Source: Nyssa sinensis (taxonomy: Eukaryota; Streptophyta; Magnoliopsida; Cornales; Nyssaceae). From it: a DNA stretch of 64,000 nucleotides. The notes below the pieces were generated by a model. That model was not told the origin of the DNA and ran no database searches. It was given only the letters and a program-made list of their open reading frames with translations. The position numbers and the translations under genes are program-made. The stretch covers positions 64,202,688-64,266,687 of the forward strand of contig CM018031.1 in NCBI GenBank assembly GCA_008638375.1, read 5' to 3'. Below, in pieces: positions 48,999-61,683 of this stretch (positions are counted from its first letter, which is position 1; the number at the start of each line of letters is the position of its first letter).

Positions 48999-51900
48999 CT
49001 AAAGGGTGATGTTTGGGAACTTGTCTGACCCCGCTTTCTTTTTCTTTATCCTTGTCATCTTCAAGGATTCCGTTCCCTTCGACTCTGCAACTGTGACCGA
49101 GACCAAGTTGTAGAACTGCCCAAAGACAACTTCATTAGTATCAGATCCTGAAGACAACAAATTTTGACAAAGTCTTGTTTACAGTAACACTCTACTTGAA
49201 TTGAGAAATTTAAAAAAAAAAAAATGAGAGGAAAGGAGGAGGAAGGAGTTATTTTGTTGTTTGGTTTAAAATTAATGAAAGAAATGAAGGGAACGAAGGG
49301 ATAGGTCTCTTAACCCTTATTTTGTTCAACTTGCTCTCCTCCCAAAAATGAACAGAGACAGAAGGAAATGAGTCTTTAATAAATTTTTTATAATACTAAT
49401 TTTAACCTTAAAATTATAAATTAAAATAAAAAAAAAAAAAAAACACCTCTATCCCCTAACATAATAGTAAAAAAGTCTAAAATTATTTCATTTTCTTTCT
49501 TTCTTATGTTATTTCCAAACAATATGAGAAGATTACATTCTCATTTCCATCATTTGTTATTCAAGCTTGAAGTAGGGATTATACTTTCCTCTCCTCCCCT
49601 CCTCTTCATAACTCATGTTATCCTGTCCTCTCCTTCCTCTCCTACTTATCCAAGCATAGTGTAAATGCACGGGGAAGACCCAAAGTTTTGCCAAAAATAC
49701 TAAAAAGTCCAAGTGTACGAGGTAGAAGCAATTTCTTCTTGAGATTCAGAATATGTGAGAGAGTGATTGAAAACTTCTATTTCCCTCTTTTTTGGTATGG
49801 GCTAGCGGGGAGTGGGGATGAAGATGATGTTCATGCTCCTTAAGAGACTTTCAGGAATATGCGAAAGAGTGATTGAAAACCTTTTATTTCCCTCTTTTTT
49901 GGGGATAGGCAAGCAGCGAGAGGGGATGAAGATGATGTTCATGCTCCTCAAGAGACTTGATGCAGTATTTTATACCCATTTGGGGGGATTCAATTTCTTT
50001 CTTGATGTCAAATACCACATCATTTTCAATCCAAAGAGTCTATGACTAATTTTTTCTATCTAAAAGATTAAAAAAAATAAAAAATACACTTTTACTACAA
50101 AAAAAGATCCAATGATAAACTTTCATCTTAACACCGTTTAAAAATATTACTAATTAAACTAAAATAGCCTTCAAGATATATTTAAAAATACTAAATAATT
50201 CATAAAATAAATTTTTCAATCTAAAAAAACGCATAACATTTTTTTATTTATCTAGAAGGCCTAAAAAATAAATTTTCACTTCATAAAATATTATGATTTT
50301 TTTTCAATTGAAAATTTTATTTTATATACTTTTTAGTATTTTTTTAAAATATATTTTGAAGATTATTTTAGTTTATTCAGTAATATTTTTTAACGGTGTT
50401 AGAATGAAAGTTAACAAATTGACTTTTTTTGTAATAAAAGTTTCTTATTAGGATTTTTAGATAGAAAAAATTAATTATGGACCTTTTGGATTGAAAATTT
50501 TATTATAGGTACTTTTTAGTATTTTTTCCTTTTTTTTATTTTATCTGGAGGCTGCCAAATTCAATGGAAAAAATTTCAGCTGATAGATTTCACTAATTTC
50601 CCATTAGCTGAAAATAAATATATGAATCTTGGTATAATAGGACCTTGATTATGATCACCTCAGATAAATGGGCTCTCTTTATATAAAATCAAATGGGAAG
50701 ATCGATATACCTCACAGACTGCCATGCAGCAACAATCTACGAAAAGGGTCTTGAACATGCAGCACAAGTACATTATTCCCACCTCCACCTCCACTCTCCT
50801 TGATGAAGGCCAGTATGCATTCCTAAAAAGGAAACAGTTCTAGCTCTTGTTAATGACACAAATGTAGTAAATTTTAAGTGGATTAAGAAAAGGCAAATGA
50901 TCATGAGAAAAACATACAATAGATGAACAATGAAGGTGTATAAAAACTTGTAGCAATAAATGGTTTAATTAGATAATAACTAAAACAACGAGGGCAAACA
51001 GCAAATATATACTCCAATAGAGAGAAGATGACGATGAAAGCTGCAAGAATAAGAATAGTAGTTGAAGCAAACACCTTAAAATTGGCCTAGGTTGAAGACC
51101 ATGATGAAAGCTGCAATAATGATTAAAAGTTTAAGAGAACGCCTTAAAATTGGACTTGTCATAACCTATGTCCTAATTTCAAACATTTTGTCATAAATGT
51201 TTAGGAATCAGCTCATTATTCTCGCCAAGAACACAACATTCAAGGCAGAAATTTGACCTCCACAGAAGCTTCTATAATTTGTGAAGCAGCAGCGACATCA
51301 GCTGTGGGATCTTGTTTGTTCTAGAACTAAAACAGAAGACAGAGAAAACACAAACATGCATATGCAAGTGAAAAATAAGTCTGGCTCGCCCAAACTTTTT
51401 TTGATCAGTAAAAGTATAAATGCATTAATGGCACCTGAAAGGGGCGAATACCAAACTTACAAAAAGGGACTGGCAACAAAAATTAAAGTCTAACATCCTC
51501 CAAAAACTTTACAAAGAAATCTAAATACATAGGAGAAGCCTCCTTAACCCAAAAAAATAAAAACTGCAGAAATTATCTTTAAATCATGCAAGGGACTGTT
51601 CAATCCCCTCAAAAGTCCGCAAGTTCCTCTCCCTCCATAAGCACCATGTAAGGCAAAAAAGAGCCATCCTCCAGACTACCCTTGCCTCCTTCCTGACTTG
51701 GGACATCTCCAATTCAAAAACACCTCCTTTATCAAAGCCGGCATCACCCAATTACAACCAAAAGCAAAAAGATCAAACTCCAGGAATCCCTAGCCAACTG
51801 ATAGTGAATGAGAAGATGATCAACTGTCTCCTCCTCCCATTTGCACAAACAACCATGCCTAGTTTAGATGAGTCTGAATTGGGCATAAATTCCAGACCTA

Positions 51901-54900
51901 TATATGAGCTTATGCTCACATCAGGATGTCCCTAGGTCAGCCCAACATTTATAAGTAAATATTTTCAATCAGAGTATATAGTTGTGATAAAGCTTACCTG
52001 AGTTAGGTAGTAGTATTTTCAATTAGAGTATATACTCTTATTCCAGTGTTTGTGTGTTACAACCTAACAGTAAAGTCAGTTTCCCTGGTGCAAACTTCAA
52101 TTTTCAACAACGAAGTTTTCAGATTCAACCCTTCTCTTCAGCAACTATATTCTATTAGAGATTTAGAGAACAATCAAATTGAGCTGTCAAGAAGCAAACA
52201 GTCATCAATATATGTCATCATGCTAAAGATATTTGTCCATCCACTACAAGCAAATGGCAAAAGCATATTTATATCATAAGAACAAAAAAAATCATTAAAG
52301 AAAAAAATAACTTGTTTTATTCATTATATATTAAGTATACCTCAAATCCATTAATCAGTTCTGAAGGAAAGCTTCGGCGAAGTGCCTCTCTAGTTCGACA
52401 ATCTACTCTATGCCATGCATTCAATACAGCCATCTTGTCAGCATCCATACGAACTTTCCTCTTTGATGCAGTGCATTCAATGGCTTCAATAAAGGTAGCC
52501 TACCAGAACAAAACAAATATTATTGCAGCTGGAGATTGTTGCCACTTGCCAGCATTAAGTGCCAATGTTTTTAATGCAATATAGAAGTGTATGATATACG
52601 TTACAAATACACTTATAAGAGAGAAAAAAAAAAAGTATTTATTAACATAAACCATAAGTTCCAAGAAAGATTTTTCAAATTCCACATTTAAAAGACATCA
52701 AAAGCAGATAAAATGCATTTGTCAATAAGCCGTGGCATACAAAATACTTAAAGTAGTATGGGTTATCCAATTACCCTCAAGAATTCTCAAACGACAAAAG
52801 ATATTGAGTAGATGCAGCTGTAATCACACTCCTTGTATTAATACATATTTATTTTTCAAAGCGCTACACTTACAATTTTTGACTGTGAATCTATGCAATA
52901 TATATTAAATTGAAAGTCATAAATTTTCAAACCAATGTTCGTCTCAAAAAGAAAAGGAGAAATGAAATAACAGTCAGAAATAGGGTCAATACTGCTAAAT
53001 GAGATGTGTTTCAATTTTCATAGAGCACAGCCAGCCTACTCGAACATAATTTTCCTTCATTTTGGAGACCTACAGAAACTGTAATCATTTATTGACAAAG
53101 ACATCTCCTTGCGCATGCAGACACTTATATTCTGAGTTTTGAAGAATCACTATCAGAATCTACGTTCTCTACTCCTAAATGCAACCCGAGTCCCACAGTG
53201 ATTCTTTTAGTAAACCTTCCTCAGGAATAAAGCACTAATAAGCACCAGCTATTATAAGTAAATTATCCCCCATGCTGGGAAGATAACAAATTACAATGTA
53301 CTGGATCATCTTTCATGCTTAAGCAAACACCCAACAAACAAATTGTTATTTCACATACCAATCAACTGCAGTGCATAATGCTCAGGCATATACACCCTGC
53401 CATAAAATCACACCACCAACAACCCCCCACACCAACAAACCAACAAACAAAAGAAAAGAAAAGTTGCTGACCGGGGGGGGGGGGGGGGGAGAAAGAAACA
53501 ATCTTCCCAGATGTCAGTAAAAGTTGGATAATCCATGTAGGCAAGCATGTATTTATCCTCAACAGAATTATATATATATATATATATATATTGTTTCATT
53601 TAATCTATAAAATCCAATCAAACTTGAAAAAAGACATGAATTAGAATCCAAAACTGTAAAAATTAAAACTGCAGTGATGAATTTTCCTCAATTATCGGAA
53701 CTAAAGCTAAAAGCAGTATAAGTCTTCAAGTACATATTTCACTTCTCTGAGTATATCTGGAATGACAAGTGGGGTGAAACATGATTTGGTGAATAAGAGA
53801 AGTGAAAAACCTCTTTATCCATGTCTATATTTCTGAATTTGTCCCACTCCCCCACGTTTGTCATGCAAAATGCTGACGGTGGTACATCATCACCTGTAAG
53901 ATGAACCCCAAATAAATGGCTTGACAGAACTGATAAATAGTAGCTAACAAGGGGAGGCCCCTCAAGCAGGTGAACGTAAGTACAATGCTGGCTACAGTTG
54001 TCAACGACCCATGGGGCCTACCAAAGTAGGAAAAGGCGTGACATTTTTCTTAGTATAGTAAGAAGTGGGATATAAAACACAGTAATGGAGGGTTTAAAGT
54101 GTTGACTGATAAAGAAAAATAACCTTAACATAAATTGGTATTACAAAAAATCAATCTGGATTTATGTTGCAACATATAAACCTGCCAAAAAAGATGTTAC
54201 AACTTACATGCAATACTCCAGCCAACTGTATCTTAAGTGTTGAACAATAAGTTGCTGTATCACTAACAAGAATGCATAGTTATTATCAAAGTGGATGCTA
54301 TCCAATTGCATTTATTGTTGTATCACCACCAACAATACAAATGGTAGATTATTATTTCACGTTACCAGCGGCAAACTACTTATTTTACTCATTTGATCAA
54401 TCTAATGCATGTCATTACCCTTTTTCCCTTTGTCATGAAGTTTTTGCATGGAGTCTCTACCGACATCGATTTATACTTGTTCATACCAAGACTAATACTT
54501 AAAAGCACGCAATTATGAGTGTAAGTGCGGAGTAGAAATATGGGTTTGGTACTTGGTCTTGAGAATCCAGCATGTGATAATATCCTCCTTGACATTTCAA
54601 TTAATAACTATCCAACCCACAATAATATTTCTGTAGACCACTCCCAGAGTAATGCTCATAACATTTCTATCTCGGCTTTCACTGCATGCATGTTTTAAAA
54701 AATTTAGAAAATTGACAGACAATGCTTCCTAAACTGTATACGGGAAACCCCATAGTTCAAGGCATATATAAGTTTTTTATACTTCAATTGACACTGCTCA
54801 AGGCCTCCCATGCACTCCCTCCTTGTACCTTCTTCCTTTATTGGTGAGGAAACTAGGGCAAAGCAAAAAAAAAAATTGGCGATATTTAGACATTACAAGC

Positions 54901-57900
54901 CACTGTCACAGAACAACAATCAAAAACTCCAAGAAAGTGTAGCAACAGATGAAGATGGAGAGCATCAAATGAAAAACATCCATAGATTCTTTTATTCTAT
55001 ACCTCTTTCCCAACACACACACAAAAAAGATCCAATTTCCAAATGATCTCGTCTCGCACCTTGGACCGTCACCTACCCAACACATTCAATGATCCAACAC
55101 TGACATAGGTATGACCCGATAAATTCTCAACAAGTAATCCTGGTGTGTTAGTTTTCATTTTCCACTTAAAAATAACAAGTTCTAACCTACGTACTGATTA
55201 TTCACAAGGTTTTGAAACTCAATTCCAGTATCTATTTTCTTCTTAATCAAAGTAAAAACACATGCCAATCTGCCAAAAGAAAGAATATTACTGGCACCAA
55301 ACTATACATACTTTCTTGGAGATCTCGCTCGTATCAAACTACACATACTTATTTCCTAAATTATGTACATATTAGGTGGAATTTTTTTATTGGAAAATAA
55401 ATTAAACCCACAGATACTCCAAGATGTATGAAACTAGCAGTGACTGTACATAACATAAGGATAAGACAGCTTCTGTGAAATGTGTCTTACCCCAGGGTGG
55501 TGGAGCAAACAAGCCTCTGATTTCTTCTGCATCCAAACGGGGAACAAGTTCCATCAATAGACGATCATTTAACCATCTGCGAGATCGGCGATTGCTAACC
55601 TGCAACAAGCAAAAAAACCTTAGTTCTGACAATTTGCAAAATTCGGGTAGGCTAAACCGTGAATTGTTCTCAAACCTCAAAAGATAGAAAATACAGGGAT
55701 TTGTAGGCAAACTACTGAAATTTCACTGAAGTAAACAATGTGCTCCTACAAATGATCCAACAAAACCAATTAAATTATTGAAAATGCATAAAAACTGCAT
55801 ATAAAAAGGTAAATGATACAATAATCCTCCAATTAAAGGTTGATGGCTACCTCAGTTCCACCCCACCCCACCCCACCCAGAGAAGAGAGAGAGTTCTCAC
55901 AGTCTCCCTTGAAATCAACCAATATATTGTCAAAAAAATTCAAAAATAAAAAATAAAAGAGCCAAACTTTTTATTAGGTGAGTAACCTTGCAAATACTCC
56001 AAATCATTCCTGTATTCCCACAACAAAGGCAACAGATAATTTATGACAGGAAAGGAAAAGTGTTCTAGTTATTAAAGAGGAACGGCGCTATATGTTCCCC
56101 CCTTTTATCCTCTGGTGCTCCACCTTTGAATCCAAACCTACTAAATGACACAAGTGCCCTGTTTATAAACAGTCCTGGCACAAACATCAGTCTGCAGATT
56201 TTTCAGGGTTCTCAATTTCATTCCATACCTAAACCTTTGAAATGAGCCACTTTATATATTTCCCTCTAAAAGGAGGAAGAAGAATAGGAGTAAAAGATAA
56301 AAGAAGGAGAGGGGGCATCTAGTATTTTTTTAGCCAAATGTATCACCATTCTCGCCGGAATCACTTACCACGGCCAGTTTTGCCATCAAGGTCCCTATTT
56401 GATTTTACTAACAATCAATATCATCAATCCCTCCATCTTTTTCAGCCATATCCCTACCATCAATAGTACACTAGAACTGTCCCTTCAACATCCTCTTATT
56501 TAGATCAAACTTCTTTCTGAATTTGAGTATGATGGTGGTAATCAAAATTGGGAAAGAGAGAATGTGAAGTTTAATTATGAAGGAAGAGGGAACGTGAATA
56601 AGGAAGACACTGCAAATGGAACATCAAGAGTCCGCGTAAGTCAAACAACATCCATAGACCCGTCCAATCTAATCCTTTGGGAGATAGTATCCTGTCCACT
56701 GGGGAGAGAGAGCGAGAATATAACATCACAACAGGAAGAGAAAGGAGATGAAATTACACAGGCGCAACATTTTCATTTCCTTCTTTAATACATTTGAGGA
56801 TGGAACACAAGAGGATAAAAGGGTAGCGTGAATAGCGCCCGCATTAAAGATTGCATTTATGAGAAACAATATTTGTGTATAAGAAGAGAAAACAAAATAT
56901 ACCAGCAAGGAAAAAGTCTCCACAAAGAGAAAGTAGGCAATGTAAAGAAGGACAAAGTTAAACAAACTAAGAAAACATAAACACATAAACACAATCTAAA
57001 AAAATACAAGTAAAATTAGGCTCACAGCAGACATTTCCTGTGGGGAAATTTAAGATTTAATCCTCAAGCTCAAGCATAAAGTGGTTCTCCAATTCAGGAA
57101 AGCAATGCTGATAATAAATTAGAAGTATCTTACTAATAAAAATAGCTATGCCATTTTTATTCATACTGTACCCTCCAATTGGCATTTACAATTATTCGGA
57201 TTTTGGGCATCCAAAGAAAAATCCTAATCCACCATCACAAGCTTCTGGTAAATAGAAAAATCAGATTTTATCAAACCATTAGTCCTTAGTTCAAGATTAT
57301 TAGTGTCAAACTTGAAACTCCTTTAAGATTAAAGTTTAAACAGTCCGATACAACTGTTAACCACACCGGGGTACCAGATCAGCATCACCAAGAAATCAAT
57401 CAAAGCAACAACTAACAGAAATCTTGGCCTGGTATGAAATGTTACAGAAAGAAAAAAGAATTAAAAAGGATTCCAGCTTTTATTCCAAATAATCAAAAGA
57501 AGACTAAGAAATTACTTTTCCCGTCAAGCTCTCAATGAACTCGATCTTTTTCTCGATCGCCAGTCCTCGGGATTTCGCATTCTCTCCTGCAGAAGTGCCG
57601 TAGAAAATTCAGTTGAACAACGTAAGAAAAATCAATAATAGACACCAGTATACAAGATTTAACTGAAAGAAAAGATGGTTTAAACAAGATTCATGCTAAA
57701 GTACATAAAATTGAACAAATATCACAACACTACGCATTCTCGGGACAATAATCATTGATTCAAGAAAATAAAAATGAAACTGCAACTGCAACATATGCAT
57801 ATGAGTTGGGTTACATATGTATATCGGAAAGGAGTTGATCTACAGGCAGGTATGGCAGAAAGAAAGAAGAAAGCTGGGGGGCATGATTGATAATTTTGTA

Positions 57901-57974
57901 CCTTTGGGATTATCAAAGAGAGGCGACGATAGAAGAAGATCTTGTTCTCTCTGCAAAACCTCAGGGATCTCCAT
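48999..57974 (-). CDS. R3H-motif single-stranded nucleic-acid-binding protein (one-base insertion)
   Basis: Seven exons: 57902-57974, 57516-57586, 55491-55599, 53811-53893, 52341-52499, 50711-50822 and 48999-49115. All have GT-AG borders and matching phases. The protein starts MEIPEVLQREQDLLLSSPLF. It contains SNRRSRRWLNDRLLMELVPR, EEIRGLFAPPPWGDDVP, FCMTNVGEWDKFRNIDMDKE, RKVRMDADKMAVLNAWHRVD, LRRSFPSELINGFE and DPFRRLLLHG (Arg-X3-His, the R3H core), then FYNLVSVTVAES and a Lys-rich end. The order resembles the plant family around Arabidopsis At3g10770, annotated as R3H-type nucleic-acid binding; its biological role is not established. Exon 6 is 112 nt where 111 fits the phases. The extra base (T near 50720 on plus) turns HGVCE into a frameshift within codons of the R3H core. 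Without it the product is 240 aa. Probably a sequence error. Introns total about 8 kb and hold a LINE tail and a MITE-like palindrome. Confidence 0.87.
49745..49961. repeat. 107-bp tandem duplication in an intron
   Basis: Units at about 49745-49850 and 49851-49961 share GAGTGATTGAAAAC, ATTTCCCTCTTTTTTGG and GGGGATGAAGATGATGTTCA. Apparent short frames here are products of the repeat. Confidence 0.8.
50022..50498. mobile_element. long palindromic (foldback/MITE-like) element
   Basis: The whole segment folds on itself. The left arm begins TTTTCAATCCAAAGAGTC and contains ACTAATTTTTTCTATCTAAA and AACTTTCATCTTAACACCGT. The right arm, read on the minus strand, begins TTTTCAATCCAAAAGGTC and contains TTAATTTTTTCTATCTAAAA and AACTTTCATTCTAACACCGT. 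Arms are about 200 bp each around a short AT-rich centre. No coding capacity. Sits in the last intron of the R3H gene. Confidence 0.75.
51028..51160. repeat. imperfect 70-80-bp tandem duplication
   Basis: GATGAAAGCTGCAAGAATAA near 51031 is echoed by GATGAAAGCTGCAATAATGA near 51103, and CACCTTAAAATTGG by CGCCTTAAAATTGG. Intronic, non-coding. Confidence 0.6.
51391..51900 (-). mobile_element. 5'-truncated LINE 3' end
   Basis: Minus-strand broken frames give the last part of L1-type ORF2 (words such as RERNLRTFEGIEQSL and DNFCSFYFFWVKEA, separated by shifts). The 3' tail follows, whose plus-strand form is CTTTTTTTGATCAGTAAAAG near 51397. It matches the 42541-43090 copy in layout and in its terminal motif. 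Inserted in an intron of the R3H gene. Confidence 0.6.
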
Positions 57975-58139
57975 GCCTGATTCTCGAGAAGAAAGAGATC
58001 TCTGCTTTCTCGGCGTTCGGTGGTGCCTTGTTTTTCTGGTATTTGTTTGACGAATAGGGGGTAAATAGAAGAGGAAGTCGGAGGCCGAATGGTCAAATGA
58101 AGGGAAAGACCAAACACAACTTAAGAGCACATCGAAATG

Positions 58140-59439
58140 GAGAGGAATATGCTATTTGTGGCTTGTGTGCGACTCTGAATCAAAGGTTACTTATCTGAGT
58201 TCTGTCGTTGACACGTGAGCGCAAGTAGGCAAAAACGTACGCGCGTTCCATTAGAATGAACGGACATGGAGTGACACGCAGAGACGGCCAATTGCCCTTT
58301 TTATACCGCCAACCCAACCAGCCTTGTAAACGAGTGGGTTCGACCCATGTCCACCCGTGAGTTATTTAAAATTGTTTCATTAATTATTAAGAAGTGTAGT
58401 TGAGTAGTAAAATTGTTTAGGATAAAATTTAAATTTTTTGAATTTGAGTTTCTTTTGTGTCGATAGTTGGTAATTAAAACTTAAAAAAATAAATTTGACT
58501 GTTACGAAAATAATGATTTAGTTTAATATGCAAAAACTAAGTTGACCCAAAATACTTCCTACCAATTTATAAAAAAAAACTTAATTCGTTAAAATAAATG
58601 AATTTTATATTTTATTCAAGTTCAACTTGTTAAACTATTTCATTAATTTTAAACGAGTCTGTAATCAAGCTAATCGCAGGCCGAACTCGAATAACCTAAT
58701 TTTTTATATATTAAACAACTTATGAATTTATCAAGCCAAATTTGAGAAAAATTCAATAAATTAATGATTCTCAAAATATGTTTAAATTTAATTTATTTAT
58801 CTCACGAGTCGATCTCAAATGAGTGTCTAACGGAATCAATCATGAAAATAACTTGAATGACTTAGTTAGTTTTATGACCCATCGCCTTTCTAGAATTTGA
58901 CTGCCACCACCTCAAAGCAGTTCTAATGGTTGAGTATTAGAGCTACTATAGTTATATTTTACTAGTTCAACTCTATAACTGTGATCCAATAGTTGTTTAT
59001 TCAAAGCAACTATAATGTTAAAAGTCATTTTAGTCGTATTAAAGATAATCTTAACATTAATATAATATCAATTATTTTTATTTTTTTGAGATTTCTATTT
59101 CAATAGTGAAACGTTATTTTTTTTCCAAAACTATTATTCTTTTTCAAATTATCATTACAGTTTGAAAATTGAAAGAACAAAAACCCTTGGTCAAATTTAG
59201 GCTGTTCATTTAGAATAGTATGAACTATTGAAGTAAATGATAGTTACTAAAATAAAAATTATATCTAAAAAACTATTTAACCCCGTCAACTTTTGAGAGT
59301 ATGAAGAAGAACATTTCTAACAAATTAGCATAAATATTATATCATGTGTTTTGGTTTTTTTTTTTTTTAGTGAGAATGTGAGAAAATCTCCAGAAATGAC
59401 TCAAAATTTTATTTAATTCAAAATTCATACAAATTTTTT
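58140..59439. other. intergenic DNA between the R3H gene and the gypsy element
   Basis: The part next to 58140-58320 is the R3H promoter region and is richer in GC, with GACACGTGAGCGC (an ACGT-core, G-box-like word) near 58209. Further right it is AT-rich with no gene. Confidence 0.4.
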
Positions 59440-59972
59440 TGAGTAGCGATACGCCCAGAATACATCCTCAAATGGGGGTTCGACACGTGTCGAGGATATA
59501 CCGTACGATTTAAAGTACTACCCATACCGACGTTACCAAAGTACACCGATCTCAGCATAGCTGGAGCTCGACAAGCTCGTGGTCGTGCAGCTATACCGAC
59601 CTTATAATGGCGGGATAAAAGGTAACGTATAGAAGCCGAAAAAGCAGGTGGCACTGAAAAACATGAAGGCAGAGGAGTGGTTGAGGGCAGTCATAATCAC
59701 CGCCGTCAGGCGGCAGTGAACCCATACCCTAGAATCACCAACTCCTACCAACTCTGACAGGTAGTCACATATAAATAAAAACCGATGAGGTATGTAAAAC
59801 TCTCTTTTTTTTATCTGGGATTTATGATTATTATCTTGGATCACTTAACTAACTAAACCATCGGAGTGGCTACCACCGGAGCCCTCCCCGGTGGCTTACT
59901 AATTCCGTCCTTTTTCAAGAAACCCGATCGAGAGTGAGCCAGCCTTAAGGGGGTCAAATAGCTGCAGCATCA
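59440..59972 (+). mobile_element. 5' LTR of a Ty3/gypsy retrotransposon (left border approximate)
   Basis: This GC-richer block starts near TGAGTAGCGATACGCC and ends GCTGCAGCATCA, just before the primer-binding site. It contains a TATA-like ACATATAAATAAAAACC near 59767. The TG...CA ends fit an LTR, but the 3' LTR is outside the window, so the left border cannot be confirmed and no target duplication can be tested. Confidence 0.6.
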
Positions 59973-59974
59973 GC

Positions 59975-59994
59975 TTGGCGCCGTCTATGGGAAC
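59975..59994 (+). promoter_or_regulatory. retrotransposon primer-binding site
   Basis: TTGGCGCCGTCTATGGGAAC follows the LTR end directly. It is the TGGCGCCGTC-type tRNA-complementary site usual in Tat/Ogre-like plant gypsy elements. The exact primer tRNA was not checked. Confidence 0.75.
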
Positions 59995-60001
59995 GACAAT
60001 T

Positions 60002-60050
60002 GTTCCTTCCTTCCTTCCTTCCTTCCTTCCTTCCTTTCCTTTCCTTTCCG
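60002..60050. repeat. (TTCC)n microsatellite in the gypsy leader
   Basis: An uninterrupted run of TTCC tetramers, then TTTCC variants, in the untranslated leader of the retrotransposon between the primer-binding site and gag. Open frames through it on either strand are artefacts. Confidence 0.9.
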
Positions 60051-60072
60051 TTCCTTCTGAAAAGACTCCTTT

Positions 60073-61683
60073 ATGGCTCCTACTCTCCGTCCAAGACAAA
60101 TGTCTCGAAGCCAACCACCGATTGGAGAACAGGAAGGGGAAACCCTCAATCCTGTGTAGCAACGGCAGCAGCGGCAGCTTGATCAGATGCAGGCATAACT
60201 ATCAGCCATATCTCAAGCCCTGGCTTCTTTGACACAGAACCCGTCGGATCGCCACGATGACCTTCCCCCGAACGCCCCAGAAAGGGGAGCGCAGCTCGTA
60301 CTGATCACAGGGGAAGGGCACGCAGTGGGCAAGGATCTCATCATCCTACCGTCATACCCTCAATCAGATGGACACACGAGAGACGATCCCCATCCCTCGA
60401 AAAGCCAAGGAGGGGGAATGCCAAATCCTCATCCAACTATCCACTACCACGTGGGAAAAAGAATCTTGAGCCCTACAAATTCGGGGGCCAACCATGCGCA
60501 ACCGCCCTTCCAACCGCAACAAGCGTCGATCCCACCGCAGAGGCAGTCGAACCACGCTAGCCCCAGCTAGGAGCTTCCCCCATACATGGGACCCGAGGTG
60601 ATCGTGTCAGCACATCACAACTCGACCCCATCTAGGGTGCCGTCAAAAGCGGAAGAGATGGCGGACTCGGTTGGACAGGCGGCCTTAGCCAGGGAGGTTG
60701 ACATTCCACCCAGGCAAGACGAAATAGCGAAGCTGCTCGGTAGGTTCACTACTCCGTTCACCTCAGCAATATTGGCAGAAGAACGCCCGAGGAAGTTCAT
60801 CGTCTCGAAGTTCACATCTTATGACGAATCTGAGGATCCGGGAGACCACCTTTCACACTATCAACACACCATGGCCCTCTACGGGGCGACAGATGCATTT
60901 TTATGCCGCACTTTCGTGACGAGCCTCAAAGGAGCAGCCCTTAGGTGGTTCCACAGTCTCCCTCAGGAGTCGGTCCCGAACTTCTATGAGCTCAGTCGAA
61001 AATTCCTCGACCGTTTCTTAACTAGCAGGAGGCTTAGGAAGGGGCCCGAATTCCTACTCTCAATCAAACAGCAAAAAGAGGAATCCCTAAGGCAGTACAT
61101 CACAAGATTCAATGCTGAGCTTACGGAGATAATAGACTGTACTCCAGGCTTCTTAGCAGCAGCTCTCCATGCTGGATTGGGACCTGTCCAATTCCATGAC
61201 TCCCTGACAAAAAATCTTCCTGCCGATATGGCCTCGCTGATGAAAAGAGCACGAAAGCACATAAACCTAGAAGATACAAGGGCATCCTTCCGCAAAGCCA
61301 AGGAACAGACTCACAAGGCGGAAACCACCCAAAAACATGCAGCGAGCAGCTCATAGAAGAGGCCGAGAAGTCTCGAGGTCAGGATGGCACCCAGATCTCG
61401 GAACAACGCTGGCACCAGACCGTTCTGGAACTTCACTCCTCTGAACACCTCCCTCGCCCAAGTCTATCATCAGGTCAGAACGAGTGAAAATCTGAGATGC
61501 CCAGAGCCCATGCATAGCCACCCGGACTCCCGAGATCGAAGTAAGTATTGTGATTTCCATAAGGATCATGGGCACACCACGGAGGCATGCAAGCATCTCC
61601 AGCAGGAAATCGAACAACTAATCTGAAGAGGGCGCCTGGGGGATTTTGTTCAACGTAATGGAGGACGCGACCAGCGCAACCAG
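60073..61683 (+). pseudogene. gag of a Tat/Ogre-like gypsy retrotransposon, with nonsense codons
   Basis: One reading frame runs from an ATG at 60073, interrupted by stops at 60157, 60196, 60568, 61354 and 61624. The retrotransposon gag domain (about 60720-61180) shows FTTPFTSAILAEERPRKF, YDESEDPGDHLSHYQHTMAL, TSLKGAALRWFHSLPQESVP and FLDRFLTSRRLRKGPE. A CCHC-like knuckle, YCDFHKDHGHTTEACKHL, lies near 61549-61600. Gag builds the particle that packages the element's RNA. The frame never shifts; only point changes to stop codons are seen. Confidence 0.85.

Noticed and set aside
59899..60232. Frames through the (TTCC)n repeat on both strands
   Set aside because: Products of a microsatellite in the retrotransposon leader (runs of PSFLPSFLPS or KEGRKEGRKEG).
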